Positions 54,645 through 64,000 of a stretch of 64,000 bases of DNA are shown here, one piece after another. The notes below the pieces were generated by a model. That model ran no database searches. It was given only the letters and a program-made list of their open reading frames with translations, and was not told the origin of the DNA. Every line of letters begins with the position of its first letter. Position 1 is the first letter of the stretch. A program made the translations under genes and the position numbers. This DNA is from JAAYOS01 sp050950785 (GTDB lineage Bacteria > Bacillota > Clostridia > Oscillospirales > JAAYOS01). The stretch spans positions 1-64,000 of the forward strand of contig JBMNIG010000027.1 of assembly GCA_050950785.1 (NCBI GenBank), in the 5' to 3' direction.

Positions 54645-55664
54645 ATGAAAAAAAGTGACTTTTATTACGACTTGCCGTCCGAGCTTATAGCTCAGACCCC
54701 TCTGGAGAGGAGGGACACCTCTGAGCTGATGGAGCTTAACAGGCAAACCGGAGAATACTCATTTCTTCACTTTTACGATCTTCCGGGGCTACTTCGTCCC
54801 GGAGATTTGCTTGTTATGAACGACTCGAGGGTAATACCTGCACGGCTTATAGGTGAAAAGGTGGGAGGCGGAGCCGTAGAGCTTGTTCTATTGCATGAAA
54901 CCGGTGACCTCTGGGAGTGCCTTGTAAAGCCGGGCAGGCGGTGCAAGCCAGGTGCAAGGCTGACATTTGGAGAAGGAATGCTTGAGGCTGTCGTTGAAGA
55001 TATTACTGAAGGAGGAAATCGCCTTGTTAGATTTAACTATCAGGGGATCTTCCTTGAAGTTCTTGAACGATTAGGACAGATGCCATTACCTCCCTATATA
55101 ACTGAGAAATTAGACGATCCCGAGCGGTATCAGACGGTCTATTCAAAAACACCCGGTTCAGCAGCCGCTCCAACAGCAGGTTTGCATTTTACTAATGAAC
55201 TTCTTGAAGAGGTTCAAAGGATGGGTGTAAATATAGCTTTTATTACGCTCCATGTGGGGCTTGGTACATTTAGGCCGGTCAAAGAAGAAAAAGTGGAAGA
55301 TCATCTAATGCACTCCGAGTATTGCATGATATCAAAAGAGACTGCAGAAGCAGTAAAGTCTGCTAAAAACTCCGGTAATCGCATAATTGCAGTTGGAACC
55401 ACATCTTGCCGTGCGCTGGAAGCATTTTTTGATGAGGATGCTAATATTTTGAGAAACTCAGGATGGACCGACATCTTCATTTACCCCGGATATCGCTTCA
55501 AGATCATCGACGGGCTGATTACGAATTTTCATCTTCCCGAAAGCACATTGATAATGTTGGTTTCAGCATTTGCAGGCAGGGAAAACATATTAAGAGCATA
55601 CAATGCTGCTATAGAGAAAAAGATGCGCTTTTTTAGCTTTGGTGATGCTATGCTCATAGTTTGA
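54645..55664 (+). CDS. queA: S-adenosylmethionine:tRNA ribosyltransferase-isomerase
   Basis: 339 residues. DFYYDLPSELIAQTPLERRD at the start, MNDSRVIPARL, GSAAAPTAGLHFTNELL and NFHLPESTLIMLVSAFAG are diagnostic. It adds the cyclopentenediol of queuosine. GGAAGG precedes the ATG. Ten bases before tgt. Confidence 0.96.
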   Translation: MKKSDFYYDLPSELIAQTPLERRDTSELMELNRQTGEYSFLHFYDLPGLLRPGDLLVMNDSRVIPARLIGEKVGGGAVELVLLHETGDLWECLVKPGRRCKPGARLTFGEGMLEAVVEDITEGGNRLVRFNYQGIFLEVLERLGQMPLPPYITEKLDDPERYQTVYSKTPGSAAAPTAGLHFTNELLEEVQRMGVNIAFITLHVGLGTFRPVKEEKVEDHLMHSEYCMISKETAEAVKSAKNSGNRIIAVGTTSCRALEAFFDEDANILRNSGWTDIFIYPGYRFKIIDGLITNFHLPESTLIMLVSAFAGRENILRAYNAAIEKKMRFFSFGDAMLIV

Positions 55665-55674
55665 GGAGGCACTA

Positions 55675-56805
55675 ATGTTTAAGCTGATAAAAACAGAGGG
55701 ACGCGCAAGGCGAGGTGTTTTTGAAACACCTCACGGAATCGTGCAAACACCTGTATTTATGAATGTAGGCACACAAGCAGCCATAAAGGGCGGCCTAGAT
55801 GCCTTTGATCTCAAACAGATAGGTTGTCAAGTTGAGCTTTCAAACACATATCATCTGCATCTCCGCCCCGGTGAAGGCATTATTCGCAGGCTTGGTGGTC
55901 TTCATAAATTCATGCGTTGGGACGGACCGATTTTGACAGACAGTGGGGGCTTTCAAGTATTTTCCCTTGCAAAGCTGAGAAAAATCAATGAAGAAGGTGT
56001 CTCATTCCAATCACATATAGACGGACGCAAAATCTTCATGTCGCCTGAGGACAGTATCAGAATACAGTCCTCATTGGGATCGGATATCGCCATGGCATTT
56101 GATGAGTGTGTTGAAAATCCATCGACCCGTGAATATGTAAAGCAGTCTTCAGACAGGACATACCGCTGGCTTGTCCGCTGCAAAGCTGAGATCGCAAGAC
56201 TCAATTCCCTTTCTGATACGATCAATCGGGGACAGATGTTGTTTGGTATCAACCAGGGAGGGACTTATAAAGACCTTCGTGTTGACCACATGAAGCAGAT
56301 CAGGGAGTTGGACTTGCCCGGTTATGCCATAGGCGGCCTTGCTGTAGGTGAACCGACAGAGGTAATGTATGAAATCCTTGAAGAGGTCGTTCCATATGCA
56401 CCTGTCGATAAGCCCAGATACCTTATGGGTGTAGGAACACCTTCAAACATTATAGAAGCTGTCGCAAGGGGAATCGACTTCTTCGACTGTGTGCTTCCGG
56501 CAAGAAATGCCAGACATGGGCATCTGTTTACACGAAACGGAGTCATAAACATAAATAACAAAAAGTACGAAGAGGATCAAAACCCCATTGATGAGAGCTG
56601 CGGATGCCATACATGCAGGAATTTCTCCCGAGCCTATATCCGCCACCTTCTGAAAGCAGGAGAAGTTCTGGCACTTAGACTTGCAGTATTACACAATCTC
56701 TATTTTTACAACAAACTCACTGCAGATATACGATCAGCCCTTGAAGAGGGAAGCTTTGAGACGTTCCGCAGAGAATGGTCCCATAGGCTTTCCACCAGAA
56801 TATAA
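55675..56805 (+). CDS. tgt: Queuine tRNA-ribosyltransferase
   Basis: 376 residues. LTDSGGFQVFSL (nucleophile Asp), MAFDECVENPS, GINQGGTYKDLR, and zinc-binding CGCHTC...H (CGCHTCRNFSRAYIRHL). It exchanges G34 for preQ1 in tRNAs with GUN anticodons. GGAGG precedes the ATG. queA-tgt-yajC is a standard order. Confidence 0.97.
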   Translation: MFKLIKTEGRARRGVFETPHGIVQTPVFMNVGTQAAIKGGLDAFDLKQIGCQVELSNTYHLHLRPGEGIIRRLGGLHKFMRWDGPILTDSGGFQVFSLAKLRKINEEGVSFQSHIDGRKIFMSPEDSIRIQSSLGSDIAMAFDECVENPSTREYVKQSSDRTYRWLVRCKAEIARLNSLSDTINRGQMLFGINQGGTYKDLRVDHMKQIRELDLPGYAIGGLAVGEPTEVMYEILEEVVPYAPVDKPRYLMGVGTPSNIIEAVARGIDFFDCVLPARNARHGHLFTRNGVININNKKYEEDQNPIDESCGCHTCRNFSRAYIRHLLKAGEVLALRLAVLHNLYFYNKLTADIRSALEEGSFETFRREWSHRLSTRI

Positions 56806-56877
56806 AATATACCTTGCAAAATATTGGCTGTTTCTTTATAATTAACAAAGGCTATAAAAGCCAGAGGAGGTGAACAA

Positions 56878-57198
56878 ATGACACTCTTTTTACAGGCTAC
56901 TGAGGGACAACCCATTGGCAATATAGTATCGTTGATCCTCCCCATTGCCGCAACTGCACTCATATTCTATTTCATGCTTATTCGCCCCGAGCAAAAGCGA
57001 AAAAAATCTGTTCAGAAGATGCTCAGCGAGCTTAAGGTTGGCGATGAGGTTACAACTAGAGGCGGTATTGTCGGGAAAATCGTTAAAATTAAAGACGATA
57101 AGTTGACCATCGAAACCGGAGCTGACCGTGCAAAGGTTCAGATCATGCGCTGGGCTGTTATGAGCACTGGTTCTGATTCCGGAGCACCACAAGTCTAG
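56878..57198 (+). CDS. yajC: Preprotein translocase subunit YajC
   Basis: 106 residues. One membrane helix (about 15-37), then YFMLIRPEQKRKK, LKVGDEVTTRGGIVGKIVKI. It is an accessory of SecDF. GAGGAGG precedes the ATG. Confidence 0.94.
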   Translation: MTLFLQATEGQPIGNIVSLILPIAATALIFYFMLIRPEQKRKKSVQKMLSELKVGDEVTTRGGIVGKIVKIKDDKLTIETGADRAKVQIMRWAVMSTGSDSGAPQV

Positions 57199-57296
57199 TA
57201 ACTACTAACACCAATCTTTACTTTTAGCTCCAATTTGTACTTTTCTATACTGCAACCGAATATCCTTTAGAAGAAAGCAAAAAAGGGGTGGTTGCA

Positions 57297-57719
57297 GTGC
57301 GCAGAGCGGATGCTTCTGGTTCCGGTTTTAAAGGATATATCATATCAGTCCTGATCGGAAGCCTTATGGCATTGTTGATTTGTCTTTTACTTTTACTTCC
57401 GGTCTCTGCGTTGATTCTGGCCGGAGCACTTGACGAGGGACTGTCCGGGATCGTTCTAATCGTCGTTGTCGTAGTAAGTTCCTTGATTGGTGGTATCATT
57501 TCTGCCAGAAGAGCCGGAGGACGTTCATTGCTGGTGGGACTTGCCGAAGGGGTATTGCTCATTATCTGGTTTGGAGTGATAGGTCTTTTGTTCTTCGACC
57601 GTTTCATTCCCAAGGAAAATGGTCTTGGCCTATTGTTGGCATCAGTTGCCGGCGGAGTTATAGGAGGTAGGATTTCTACACCGAAGGGTAGGGCAAGGGC
57701 CAGAAAAAGCAGGAAGTAG
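57297..57719 (+). CDS. TIGR04086 family membrane protein
   Basis: About 140 residues and four membrane helices rich in Gly, Ala, Ile and Val. ALILAGALDEGLS, GGIISARRAGGRSLLVGLAE and LLASVAGGVIGGRIS fit the TIGR04086 family, often next to yajC in Clostridia. The start at GTG 57297 follows AAAGGGG; GTG 57288 is possible. Function unknown. Confidence 0.8.
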   Translation: MRRADASGSGFKGYIISVLIGSLMALLICLLLLLPVSALILAGALDEGLSGIVLIVVVVVSSLIGGIISARRAGGRSLLVGLAEGVLLIIWFGVIGLLFFDRFIPKENGLGLLLASVAGGVIGGRISTPKGRARARKSRK

Positions 57720-57771
57720 TAAAAAGACAGGAAATGGCTTATAATAAAAAAGCATGATTTGCATAGAAGTA

Positions 57772-57818
57772 TAACGGTGGTGTGTTTTCAACAAAGTAGT
57801 TGAAAATGCCCACCGTTA
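57772..57818. repeat. Strong hairpin between the TIGR04086 gene and proC
   Basis: TAACGGTGG/CCACCGTTA and TTTTCAAC/GTTGAAAA pair with a 6-base loop (57772-57818). No T-run follows. The other bases of the 419-base gap are AT-rich and hold nothing I can name. Confidence 0.6.
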
Positions 57819-58138
57819 GTATCTTTGCGCTTTGATTTGTACAGAATACTAATACAAACACATCAAAATGGTTATTTTAGAATTATTTTCTGGTAACGAG
57901 TTCAATTTAATGAAATTCAAGTATGTAGTTATGCAGTGATAATGTAACACTATATATTGTGAAATATCCATATCAAAATGGAGAGGAATGTTGCGGAAAA
58001 TACAAGGTTTACATAATACAGTAAACATAATATTTGGGTAAATTCTACAAAGTTCTCTGAAGCCTTTGATAGCGCTTGCTATTTAGAGGGATTTGGGTTA
58101 TATTTATACTTATCAGAATTATGTTAAGTGGAGAACAA

Positions 58139-58933
58139 ATGAAACTTGGTGTAATTGGTGTTGGGAATATGGCAAGCGCCATCCTTGAAAGTGTGTTTGA
58201 AAACGATGTGTTTTCGCCATCTGACATAGCTCTATTTGATCCATATTCCAAAATGGTTGAGATATTCAAGAACAGGGGCTGTTTAGTTGTTGCTTCAGTT
58301 GATGAGCTGCTAAATTGCTCCAATATGATATTGTTAGCTATAAAGCCAAACAATATTGAAGACGCACTTAGCAACTTGTCTGTTGATACATGCGGGAAAT
58401 GCTTTATTTCAATTGCTGCCGGTATTTCATCCGACTATTTAAAAAAGTTCTTAAGCAAAGGTACATACGTTATTCGTGTAATGCCCAATACTCCAATAAT
58501 GGTCAATTGTGGGGCATCCGCTATAGCTATGAGTGAAGATGTACCAGTTGAATATTACAACAGAGCGGTGTCGATCTTTTCAAGTGCTGGATCTGTTTCT
58601 TTTGTTAAGGAGTCACTAATAAATGCTGTGACTGCGGTAAATGGTTCGGGACCTGCATACTTTTTTACAATGGCGGATGAGATGGTCAAAACTGCAGAAG
58701 AACAGGGTATCGACCGTGAAACAGCATTGTTTCTCACTGCGAAGACCATGGAGGGAGCAGCAAGAATGTTGCTTGAGAGTGGAAGGTCACCATCTGAACT
58801 TGCGGATGCAGTTTCTTCTCCAGGCGGTACGACCCTTGCAGCATTGAATGAGATGAAAAATTCTGGATTTTACAATGCATTAAAAAAAGGAATGCTTGCA
58901 TGCATAGAGCGTGCAAATGAAATAGGTAAGTAA
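58139..58933 (+). CDS. proC: Pyrroline-5-carboxylate reductase
   Basis: 264 residues. MKLGVIGVGNMASAIL binds NADP, VIRVMPNTPIMVNCGASA and NGSGPAYFF, AVSSPGGTTLAAL are the ProC signature. It makes proline. ATG 58139 follows GTGGAG; the longer frame is unsupported. Confidence 0.96.
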   Translation: MKLGVIGVGNMASAILESVFENDVFSPSDIALFDPYSKMVEIFKNRGCLVVASVDELLNCSNMILLAIKPNNIEDALSNLSVDTCGKCFISIAAGISSDYLKKFLSKGTYVIRVMPNTPIMVNCGASAIAMSEDVPVEYYNRAVSIFSSAGSVSFVKESLINAVTAVNGSGPAYFFTMADEMVKTAEEQGIDRETALFLTAKTMEGAARMLLESGRSPSELADAVSSPGGTTLAALNEMKNSGFYNALKKGMLACIERANEIGK

Positions 58934-59023
58934 CCAATATTCATATTTATATGAGTTTCTGATATAAAGTATCTTCATAACGGCCGGACATCCCTCATAT
59001 TATTGTGTGAGGGAGGGAACGCC

Positions 59024-59638
59024 ATGAAGCGAATCCTTATGAAGGTTTGGGACGTGCCGGGAAATGCGGCGGTACTTCCTGCCCTGATATTCTTATGCAT
59101 ATGTTTTATTATCGGAGCAATTACCGGTAGTGTAGTAGCCGCAAACGGAGGTGACAGTGCTCAACTTGCCTCCATGATAGCCGATTTCACTGTGTTATCA
59201 GACGTAAACTTCTGGAATGTTTTACTTAATATTTTACGTTTTCCAGTAATAGTGATACTCTGTGGACTTTGTGTTTTTGGCACTGTAATGATTCCAATCG
59301 TAGTTGCTGTAAGAGGTTTTCTGTTACTGTTTACTATAACAACTTTTGTTAGACTGTTTGGCGGTTCCGGTTTGCTTTACTCCATGTCTCTGTTTGGTAT
59401 ACAGTGTCTGTTTGTATTACCTTGTATTCTATTACTTGCTGCGCAAGGACTTGTTTCTGCAAGTCTTTTGTTCTCTCTTGCTTCATCGAGGGGAAAGAAA
59501 ATATCGGGATCCGTTTTTTCGGGTGCTTATTTTATTCGAATACTTATTTGCTTTGGTGTGTTGTTGTTCTGCGCTTTAGTAGAAACACTTATTACACCCT
59601 ATCTTGTGTCCTTAACAATAAATAAAGTTTTGCCATAG
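59024..59638 (+). CDS. spoIIM: SpoIIM-like stage II sporulation membrane protein
   Basis: 204 residues, five or so membrane helices, no enzymatic motif. Size, topology and position directly upstream of xerD match SpoIIM, a member of the DMP engulfment complex with SpoIID and SpoIIP (in Bacillus spoIIM also lies near xerD). Sequence motifs alone are weak, so the name depends on context. ATG 59024 follows GGGAGG. Confidence 0.7.
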   Translation: MKRILMKVWDVPGNAAVLPALIFLCICFIIGAITGSVVAANGGDSAQLASMIADFTVLSDVNFWNVLLNILRFPVIVILCGLCVFGTVMIPIVVAVRGFLLLFTITTFVRLFGGSGLLYSMSLFGIQCLFVLPCILLLAAQGLVSASLLFSLASSRGKKISGSVFSGAYFIRILICFGVLLFCALVETLITPYLVSLTINKVLP

Positions 59639-59668
59639 AGCTAATAAAAGTAGGGAAGTTGAATAATT

Positions 59669-60565
59669 ATGAATGTTTTACAACAGCAAATAAGAATGTT
59701 TGAACACTTCTTGGAATTTGAAAAGCGTTCCTCTGCAAACACTGTGTCATCCTATGTACGGGATGTCAGACAATTTGCCGAGTATTTTACTCAGCGCAAG
59801 ATTCGGTCCTTTGCTGAGGTATCTCCCATTATCGCTTCGGAGTATGTTAAATTTCTTCAGGAATCCGGAAAATCGGTTTCAACCGTGATCCGTGCAATAG
59901 CATCTCTGAAGTGCTTTTATAATTTGCTCTTGCAAAGGAACGAAGTTGTTTCAAATCCGATAAAATCAATTGTACCTCCGAAGGTAAAGCGAAAGCTCCC
60001 TGACATTTTAACCAACAAGGAAGTCGACTTACTTTTATCACAACCTAAAAGTGTTGACTCAAAGGGATACCGCGATCGAGCTATGCTCGAAGTGCTATAT
60101 GCAACAGGCATAAGAGTATCAGAATTGGTTGCCCTTAATGTCACCGATGTAAACCTTAGCAGCAGTTTTCTAAAATGTACCGGATCAACAAGGGAGCGCA
60201 TAATACCATTGTATCCTGCAGCTGTACGAGCTGTATCTGACTATATAAACTATGCCCGTTCGCAATTGATACTTAACCCCAATGAGGTCGCATTGTTTGT
60301 CAATGTAAACGGCAAACGTATGACAAGGCAGGGTTTTTGGAAAATTGTTAAACACTATCAAGAAATGGCTAATATAGACAAGGATATAACGCCGCACACA
60401 TTAAGACATTCATTTGCTATACACTTGCTGGAAAATGGTGCTGATCTCCGCTCAATCCAAGAAATGCTTGGTCATGTAGATATATCATCGACACAATTTT
60501 ATTCAAATCTTGTTAAGCAGCGGTTACGTGAGGTTTATAATAAATACCATCCTCGTGCAAACTGA
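59669..60565 (+). CDS. xerD: Site-specific tyrosine recombinase XerD
   Basis: 298 residues. N-terminal core-binding domain (FEKRSSANTVSSYVRDVRQF), then catalytic ATGIRVSELVAL (Arg), HTLRHSFAIHLLENGAD (His-x2-Arg), LGHVDISSTQFYS (His and Tyr). It resolves chromosome dimers at dif, by family. Confidence 0.93.
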   Translation: MNVLQQQIRMFEHFLEFEKRSSANTVSSYVRDVRQFAEYFTQRKIRSFAEVSPIIASEYVKFLQESGKSVSTVIRAIASLKCFYNLLLQRNEVVSNPIKSIVPPKVKRKLPDILTNKEVDLLLSQPKSVDSKGYRDRAMLEVLYATGIRVSELVALNVTDVNLSSSFLKCTGSTRERIIPLYPAAVRAVSDYINYARSQLILNPNEVALFVNVNGKRMTRQGFWKIVKHYQEMANIDKDITPHTLRHSFAIHLLENGADLRSIQEMLGHVDISSTQFYSNLVKQRLREVYNKYHPRAN

Positions 60566-60650
60566 TAATGTTGATATTTTGATTGGACTGCGGATTTCAT
60601 AAAGTATAAATTGAGACTAAGAAGCTGAAAGTTAACGGAGGATTATCCAA

Positions 60651-61703
60651 ATGCCACTGTTAGGATATAATTTTAATAAACCTGGAAAAGGTGTTGATCC
60701 CAACGCTCCCAAAAAACATCCATTTCTGCTGTTCTGGGAACTCCTCGGAAGGAAGTTTTTCAAATATGTAACACTTAACATGATGTACTTTATTGTACTT
60801 CTACCGATAATTATTTATGGATACGCTATGTTTTACGGCTGGCTTGCCAAAATCATGCCAGTTGATGACGGAACGGTAGTCTCATTTCTATTGGATATTT
60901 TTGCATCAATCTACAATATCGTACCGGCTGTTCTTCATCTGCCACTTTTGATTTTATCTATTTTGCTGTATGGCCCTTTCACCTGCGGATTGACATACAT
61001 TCTGCGAAACTATGCTAGAGAAGAGCATGCTTTTATATCTGATTTCTTTGCAAAGGCCAAGGCAAACTTTAAACAGGGCCTCGTATTCGGACTTCTTGAC
61101 ATACTGGCCGTTGTAGTTTTATGGGTCAACTTCAACTATTCAAAACTAATTGGAGCAGACTCCATGGGCATGACCCTATTCGGTATCTTTGTAAAGTACT
61201 TTACAATCGTGCTCTTCATCTTCTATATGTTTATGAGAAATTACATCTACCAAATGATCGTAACTATAGAATTGAGTGTACGGGCAATTATAAAAAATGC
61301 GTGGCTTTTTGCTATTTTGGGATTAGGCAGAAATATATTGGTTTTGATCGGAACTGCCATTACATTAGTGGTTGTGTTATTTATTCACCCAATAATCGAG
61401 ATATTTGCCGTACCACTAATAGCTCTTAGCTTTATTAGTTTCTTATCGATATTTACGACCTATCCCGTTATTGAAAAGTACATTATCAAACCTGCGATGG
61501 AGGCCGAGAACGCAAAGCGACTTGAAGAAGAGAAAGCTATTATGGAAAAGCTAGGCAACAGGGGAGGGGAACTTCCGCCCGAACTAGGGGGTCCTGGTGC
61601 CGGAAATACCGAATTACTTGATTTAGAAGATAACTCAGAAGGGGAGTCGGCAGGGGAGCCAACAAAAGATCCAGCAGGGGACTCCGCAGATGATCTATCC
61701 TAA
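60651..61703 (+). CDS. DUF624 (YesL-like) membrane protein with acidic tail
   Basis: 350 residues. Six or so membrane helices (about 40-290) with a YesL-like pattern (LLYGPFTCGLTYILRNYAREEHAFISDFF, cited as LYGPFTCGLTYILRNYAREE). The last about 60 residues are charged and rich in Glu, Gly, Pro and Asp. GGAGG precedes the ATG. Function unknown; YesL relatives accompany sugar-transport loci. Confidence 0.75.
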   Translation: MPLLGYNFNKPGKGVDPNAPKKHPFLLFWELLGRKFFKYVTLNMMYFIVLLPIIIYGYAMFYGWLAKIMPVDDGTVVSFLLDIFASIYNIVPAVLHLPLLILSILLYGPFTCGLTYILRNYAREEHAFISDFFAKAKANFKQGLVFGLLDILAVVVLWVNFNYSKLIGADSMGMTLFGIFVKYFTIVLFIFYMFMRNYIYQMIVTIELSVRAIIKNAWLFAILGLGRNILVLIGTAITLVVVLFIHPIIEIFAVPLIALSFISFLSIFTTYPVIEKYIIKPAMEAENAKRLEEEKAIMEKLGNRGGELPPELGGPGAGNTELLDLEDNSEGESAGEPTKDPAGDSADDLS

Positions 61704-61822
61704 TATAGAACGTTAATATAGCAATTGAGTCGATCAGGGTATATGAGCGGACAAAATAATCAATAGCTGATTTTGCCGCTTACCCAAATTATTTGAACCG
61801 CATTCATAACTGAGTATTCAAA

Positions 61823-61868
61823 AACAACCTTTGACTAACTTCCAAATAAGAAGTGTCTAAAGGTTGTT
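61823..61868. terminator. Hairpin, likely minus-strand terminator by the IS256 end
   Basis: AACAACCTTT (61823-61832) pairs with AAAGGTTGTT (61859-61868), plus ACTTC/GAAGT inside. Read on the minus strand it is followed by a run of T, so it can end transcription leaving the IS, or serve the DUF624 gene. Confidence 0.55.
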
Positions 61869-61929
61869 AATTATTTCACAATTATTTTGTTGTGTACTAT
61901 ATGGGCCAAGTCTAACGAGTTACTTTCTC

Positions 61930-63490
61930 ACACACAAGTCCTAAATTGTGTGTAATTTCCTCGGTTATCAAAACCCCTTGGTTTGGTTTGGTAGATTAGA
62001 AAGCCATATGTAAGCGTTTATGCCGCGAAAGGTTGTTTACAGTGAGTGGCCGGCATGGTAGTCTAATTAGCCTGGCATCCATGAAGGTGTGCCTCGATGC
62101 CATACTGACCTTTGCCAGCAGAGGCTCGCTGTCAACAATACCGTGGAATAAATGCGATGGTTGCTTCAAAAAGCCTGTTTAAGCCGCAGTAGTATCCTCT
62201 TTTAGCTCTTTTTTAACAGTTTGATAATATAGGTCCATATCAAAGTATTTGCGGCCTGCTTGCCATTTTTCATCCTGCTCCATGAGTAGGGCACCCATTA
62301 GGCGGATTACCGATTCTTCATTGGGAAATATGCGGATCACTCGCTCCCGGCGCCTAATTTCCTGATTTAGCCGCTCAACGCCATTGGTAGTGCGTAGCCG
62401 TTTCCGGTATTTTAGGGGAACCGTCAAAACTGCTGTGATATCGTCGAAGGCTTCGTCTAATAATTCGACGGCTTTTGGAGCTTTTGTTTCGTATTTATCG
62501 ATGATCTGGTCCCTCACCTTACGAGCGCTGTCTAGGTTAACGGCTTCATATAGCTGACGAAGGTCTTCTTTGATTTCGGGCTGTAATGCCTTGGGGGTAT
62601 GATCTAACATGTTTCTTGAAAAATGTGTTTGACACCGCTGCCAGCTAGCCCCTTGAAAATGTCTTCTGGCCGCTATGACAAGACCCTTATGGTCATCGGA
62701 TGTAATCAGGTGAACATCTTCTAATCCCCTTTCCTTTAGGGAGGAAAAGAGTTCTCCCCAACTGAATTTGGATTCTGTATTAGCTACTTGAAATCCGATG
62801 ATTTCACGGTAACCATCTTCATTGACCCCAATAGCTATGAGCAGGCCCTTTGACTGGACTTTGTGATTCTCTCGGACCTTAAGATAAAGGGCATCCACAA
62901 TTAAAAAAGGATAATGGCTTTTAAGCGGTCTAGTCCTAAAGGCATGGACTATGGGGTCTAGTTTCTTGCATAGGGCCGAGACGGTGGATTTGGAAAACTT
63001 CTTGCCGCAGAGTTCTTCGGTGATCTTTTCGACTTTCCGAGTGGAGACACCATTTACAACCATTTCCATCATGGCAAGCAGCAATGCTTGTTCACTGCGC
63101 TGGTAGCGCTCGAAAAGTTCGGTGCTAAATTCGCCGTTTCGGTGGCGGGGGATGCTTAAATTCAGAGTTCCTACTCGGGTGGTGAGATCTCGGTCGTAGT
63201 AGCCATTGCGGTATGCCTTTCGCTTATCTGTTCTCTCGTAAGGTTTGGCACCTAGCTGCTCGGTAGATTGACATCTTAGAACTTCGTTAAAGATTTTTTC
63301 TAATAACTTTGCTACGGCTTTATCTCGACTGTTGCTTAAAAAAAGTCCGTGCAATTCTTCCTCGGTTAGGGTAATATTAAACTGAGCCATGGATTCTTCC
63401 TCCTCGGTTTGATATTTGGTCACACTTATATTATACACCGAGGGGAATGAGTTTGTGGCTCATTGCCTTTTTACACAATTATACGGATTT
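61930..63490 (-). mobile_element. IS256-family insertion sequence (ends approximate)
   Basis: Transposase plus flanks. TAAATTGTGTGTAA (about 61943) and, inverted, TATAATTGTGTAAAA (about 63480) are candidate imperfect terminal repeats. No target duplication was identified. Confidence 0.6.
62179..63390 (-). CDS. IS256-family transposase
   Basis: 403 residues. DDE residues: Asp in IVDALYLKV, Asp in LITSDDHKGL, Glu in TNGVERLNQEIRRRE. The N-terminal YRNGYYDRDLTTRVGTLNL and KYFDMDLYYQTVKKELKED end are typical. ATG 63390 follows GGAGGA. The gene appears intact. Confidence 0.95.
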   Translation of the reverse strand: MAQFNITLTEEELHGLFLSNSRDKAVAKLLEKIFNEVLRCQSTEQLGAKPYERTDKRKAYRNGYYDRDLTTRVGTLNLSIPRHRNGEFSTELFERYQRSEQALLLAMMEMVVNGVSTRKVEKITEELCGKKFSKSTVSALCKKLDPIVHAFRTRPLKSHYPFLIVDALYLKVRENHKVQSKGLLIAIGVNEDGYREIIGFQVANTESKFSWGELFSSLKERGLEDVHLITSDDHKGLVIAARRHFQGASWQRCQTHFSRNMLDHTPKALQPEIKEDLRQLYEAVNLDSARKVRDQIIDKYETKAPKAVELLDEAFDDITAVLTVPLKYRKRLRTTNGVERLNQEIRRRERVIRIFPNEESVIRLMGALLMEQDEKWQAGRKYFDMDLYYQTVKKELKEDTTAA

Positions 63491-63624
63491 GATTGTAAGC
63501 ACCCTCCAGTATTGAGCTACTTCATATTTACTATATGAAATATCTACTATAAGAAATGTTATTTACCTAACTGTTTATATCTATGGACTAATCAAGTTAT
63601 CTAATATACAAATCAACTAATGTA

Positions 63625-64000
63625 CTAATCTTCAGGTTTTATTTTTGAAAGTGGATTTAGAGCCGTTGCAGCTCGGATATCCTTACTATCCACATGAGTA
63701 TATATTTGTGTTGTGTTAAGATGATCATGTCCTAAGACTTCCTGAAGAGTTCGTACATCAACACCGCTTTTTCTCATAAGCGTGGCTGCAGTATGTCTTA
63801 GTTTATGAGATGAATATCTACTGGGATCCAGACCTGCCTGAAGCAGAGCTTTTTTGACAAGAAGATGTACCGCGCTTTTAGAAATTCTTGTGTTCTGTCT
63901 TGTGACGAACAGAGCCTTTTTAGCGTCTCCGCTAAGACCCGTCATATTGCTGCGGACCTCAAGCCAGCGGTCGATAGCCTCACGACATGCATCGTTTAGA
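63625..64000 (-). CDS. Tyrosine recombinase (XerC-like), 5' end beyond the window
   Basis: The C-terminal about 125 residues of the catalytic domain: KLRHTAATLMRKSGVDVRTL (His/Arg), LGHDHLNTTQIYTH (His, Tyr). The frame is open to base 64000 (LNDACREAIDRWLEVRSN before the first Met), so the gene continues to the right. XerC of the chromosome or an integrase; full length is needed to decide. Confidence 0.85.
   Translation of the reverse strand, partial: LNDACREAIDRWLEVRSNMTGLSGDAKKALFVTRQNTRISKSAVHLLVKKALLQAGLDPSRYSSHKLRHTAATLMRKSGVDVRTLQEVLGHDHLNTTQIYTHVDSKDIRAATALNPLSKIKPED

Overview
The window looks like a piece of the chromosome of a low-to-moderate-GC, endospore-forming Clostridia bacterium (Oscillospiraceae/Ruminococcaceae-like). 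The basis is spoIIGA-sigE, spoIIIAA-AH, yunB, spoIID and a spoIIM-like gene lying among housekeeping genes in a typical Firmicutes order. Assignment below order level is not possible by eye.

Region 1 (1 to about 17.2 kb) is visibly GC-richer than the rest and reads as the right part of an integrative element whose left end is outside the window. It carries a frameshifted MATE transporter, a hemicellulose-type cluster (TetR regulator, sugar esterase, GH43, frameshifted GH2), an HSL-type esterase and a phosphotriesterase-family hydrolase. After these comes a regulatory block: a sigma-70-like protein, an XRE regulator, a long palindrome, a 38-codon ORF, a WYL regulator, a 58-codon ORF, and a Phd/RelE-type toxin-antitoxin pair. 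Next are two diverged copies of a 103-bp structured repeat, a large inverted repeat, an IS110-family insertion and a tyrosine integrase. The element ends at a tRNA-Pro(GGG) 3' fragment, with three 13-bp direct repeats between it and the integrase.

Region 2 (17.2 to about 61.7 kb) is core chromosome. It holds a guanine-type purine riboswitch with an NCS2 permease; an MFS transporter and glycerophosphodiesterase; spoIIGA-sigE-GNAT-lon-engB; DUF421/DUF4363; yunB; ligA; and spoIIIAA to spoIIIAH. These are followed by asp23-like, nusB, tsaD-like, xseA, xseB, ispA, dxs, tlyA, nadK, argR, recN and tyrS; a TipA-like MerR regulator; an L-box (lysine riboswitch) controlling asd-dapA-dapB; spoIID; queA-tgt-yajC; a TIGR04086 membrane protein; proC; spoIIM-like; xerD; and a DUF624-like protein. 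The order echoes the Bacillus spoIIIA-acc-nusB-xse-ispA-dxs-argR-recN block, but accBC, folD, spoIVB and spo0A are absent from their usual places.

Region 3 (61.7 to 64 kb) holds an IS256-family element and the 3' part of a second tyrosine recombinase that runs off the window.

No wholly new system is established here. The least explained items are the duplicated structured repeats at 13.8-14.05 kb, the palindrome between the XRE regulator and the 38-codon ORF, the tRNA-Pro half-site without its 5' half, and a decayed tRNA-like sequence upstream of argR.
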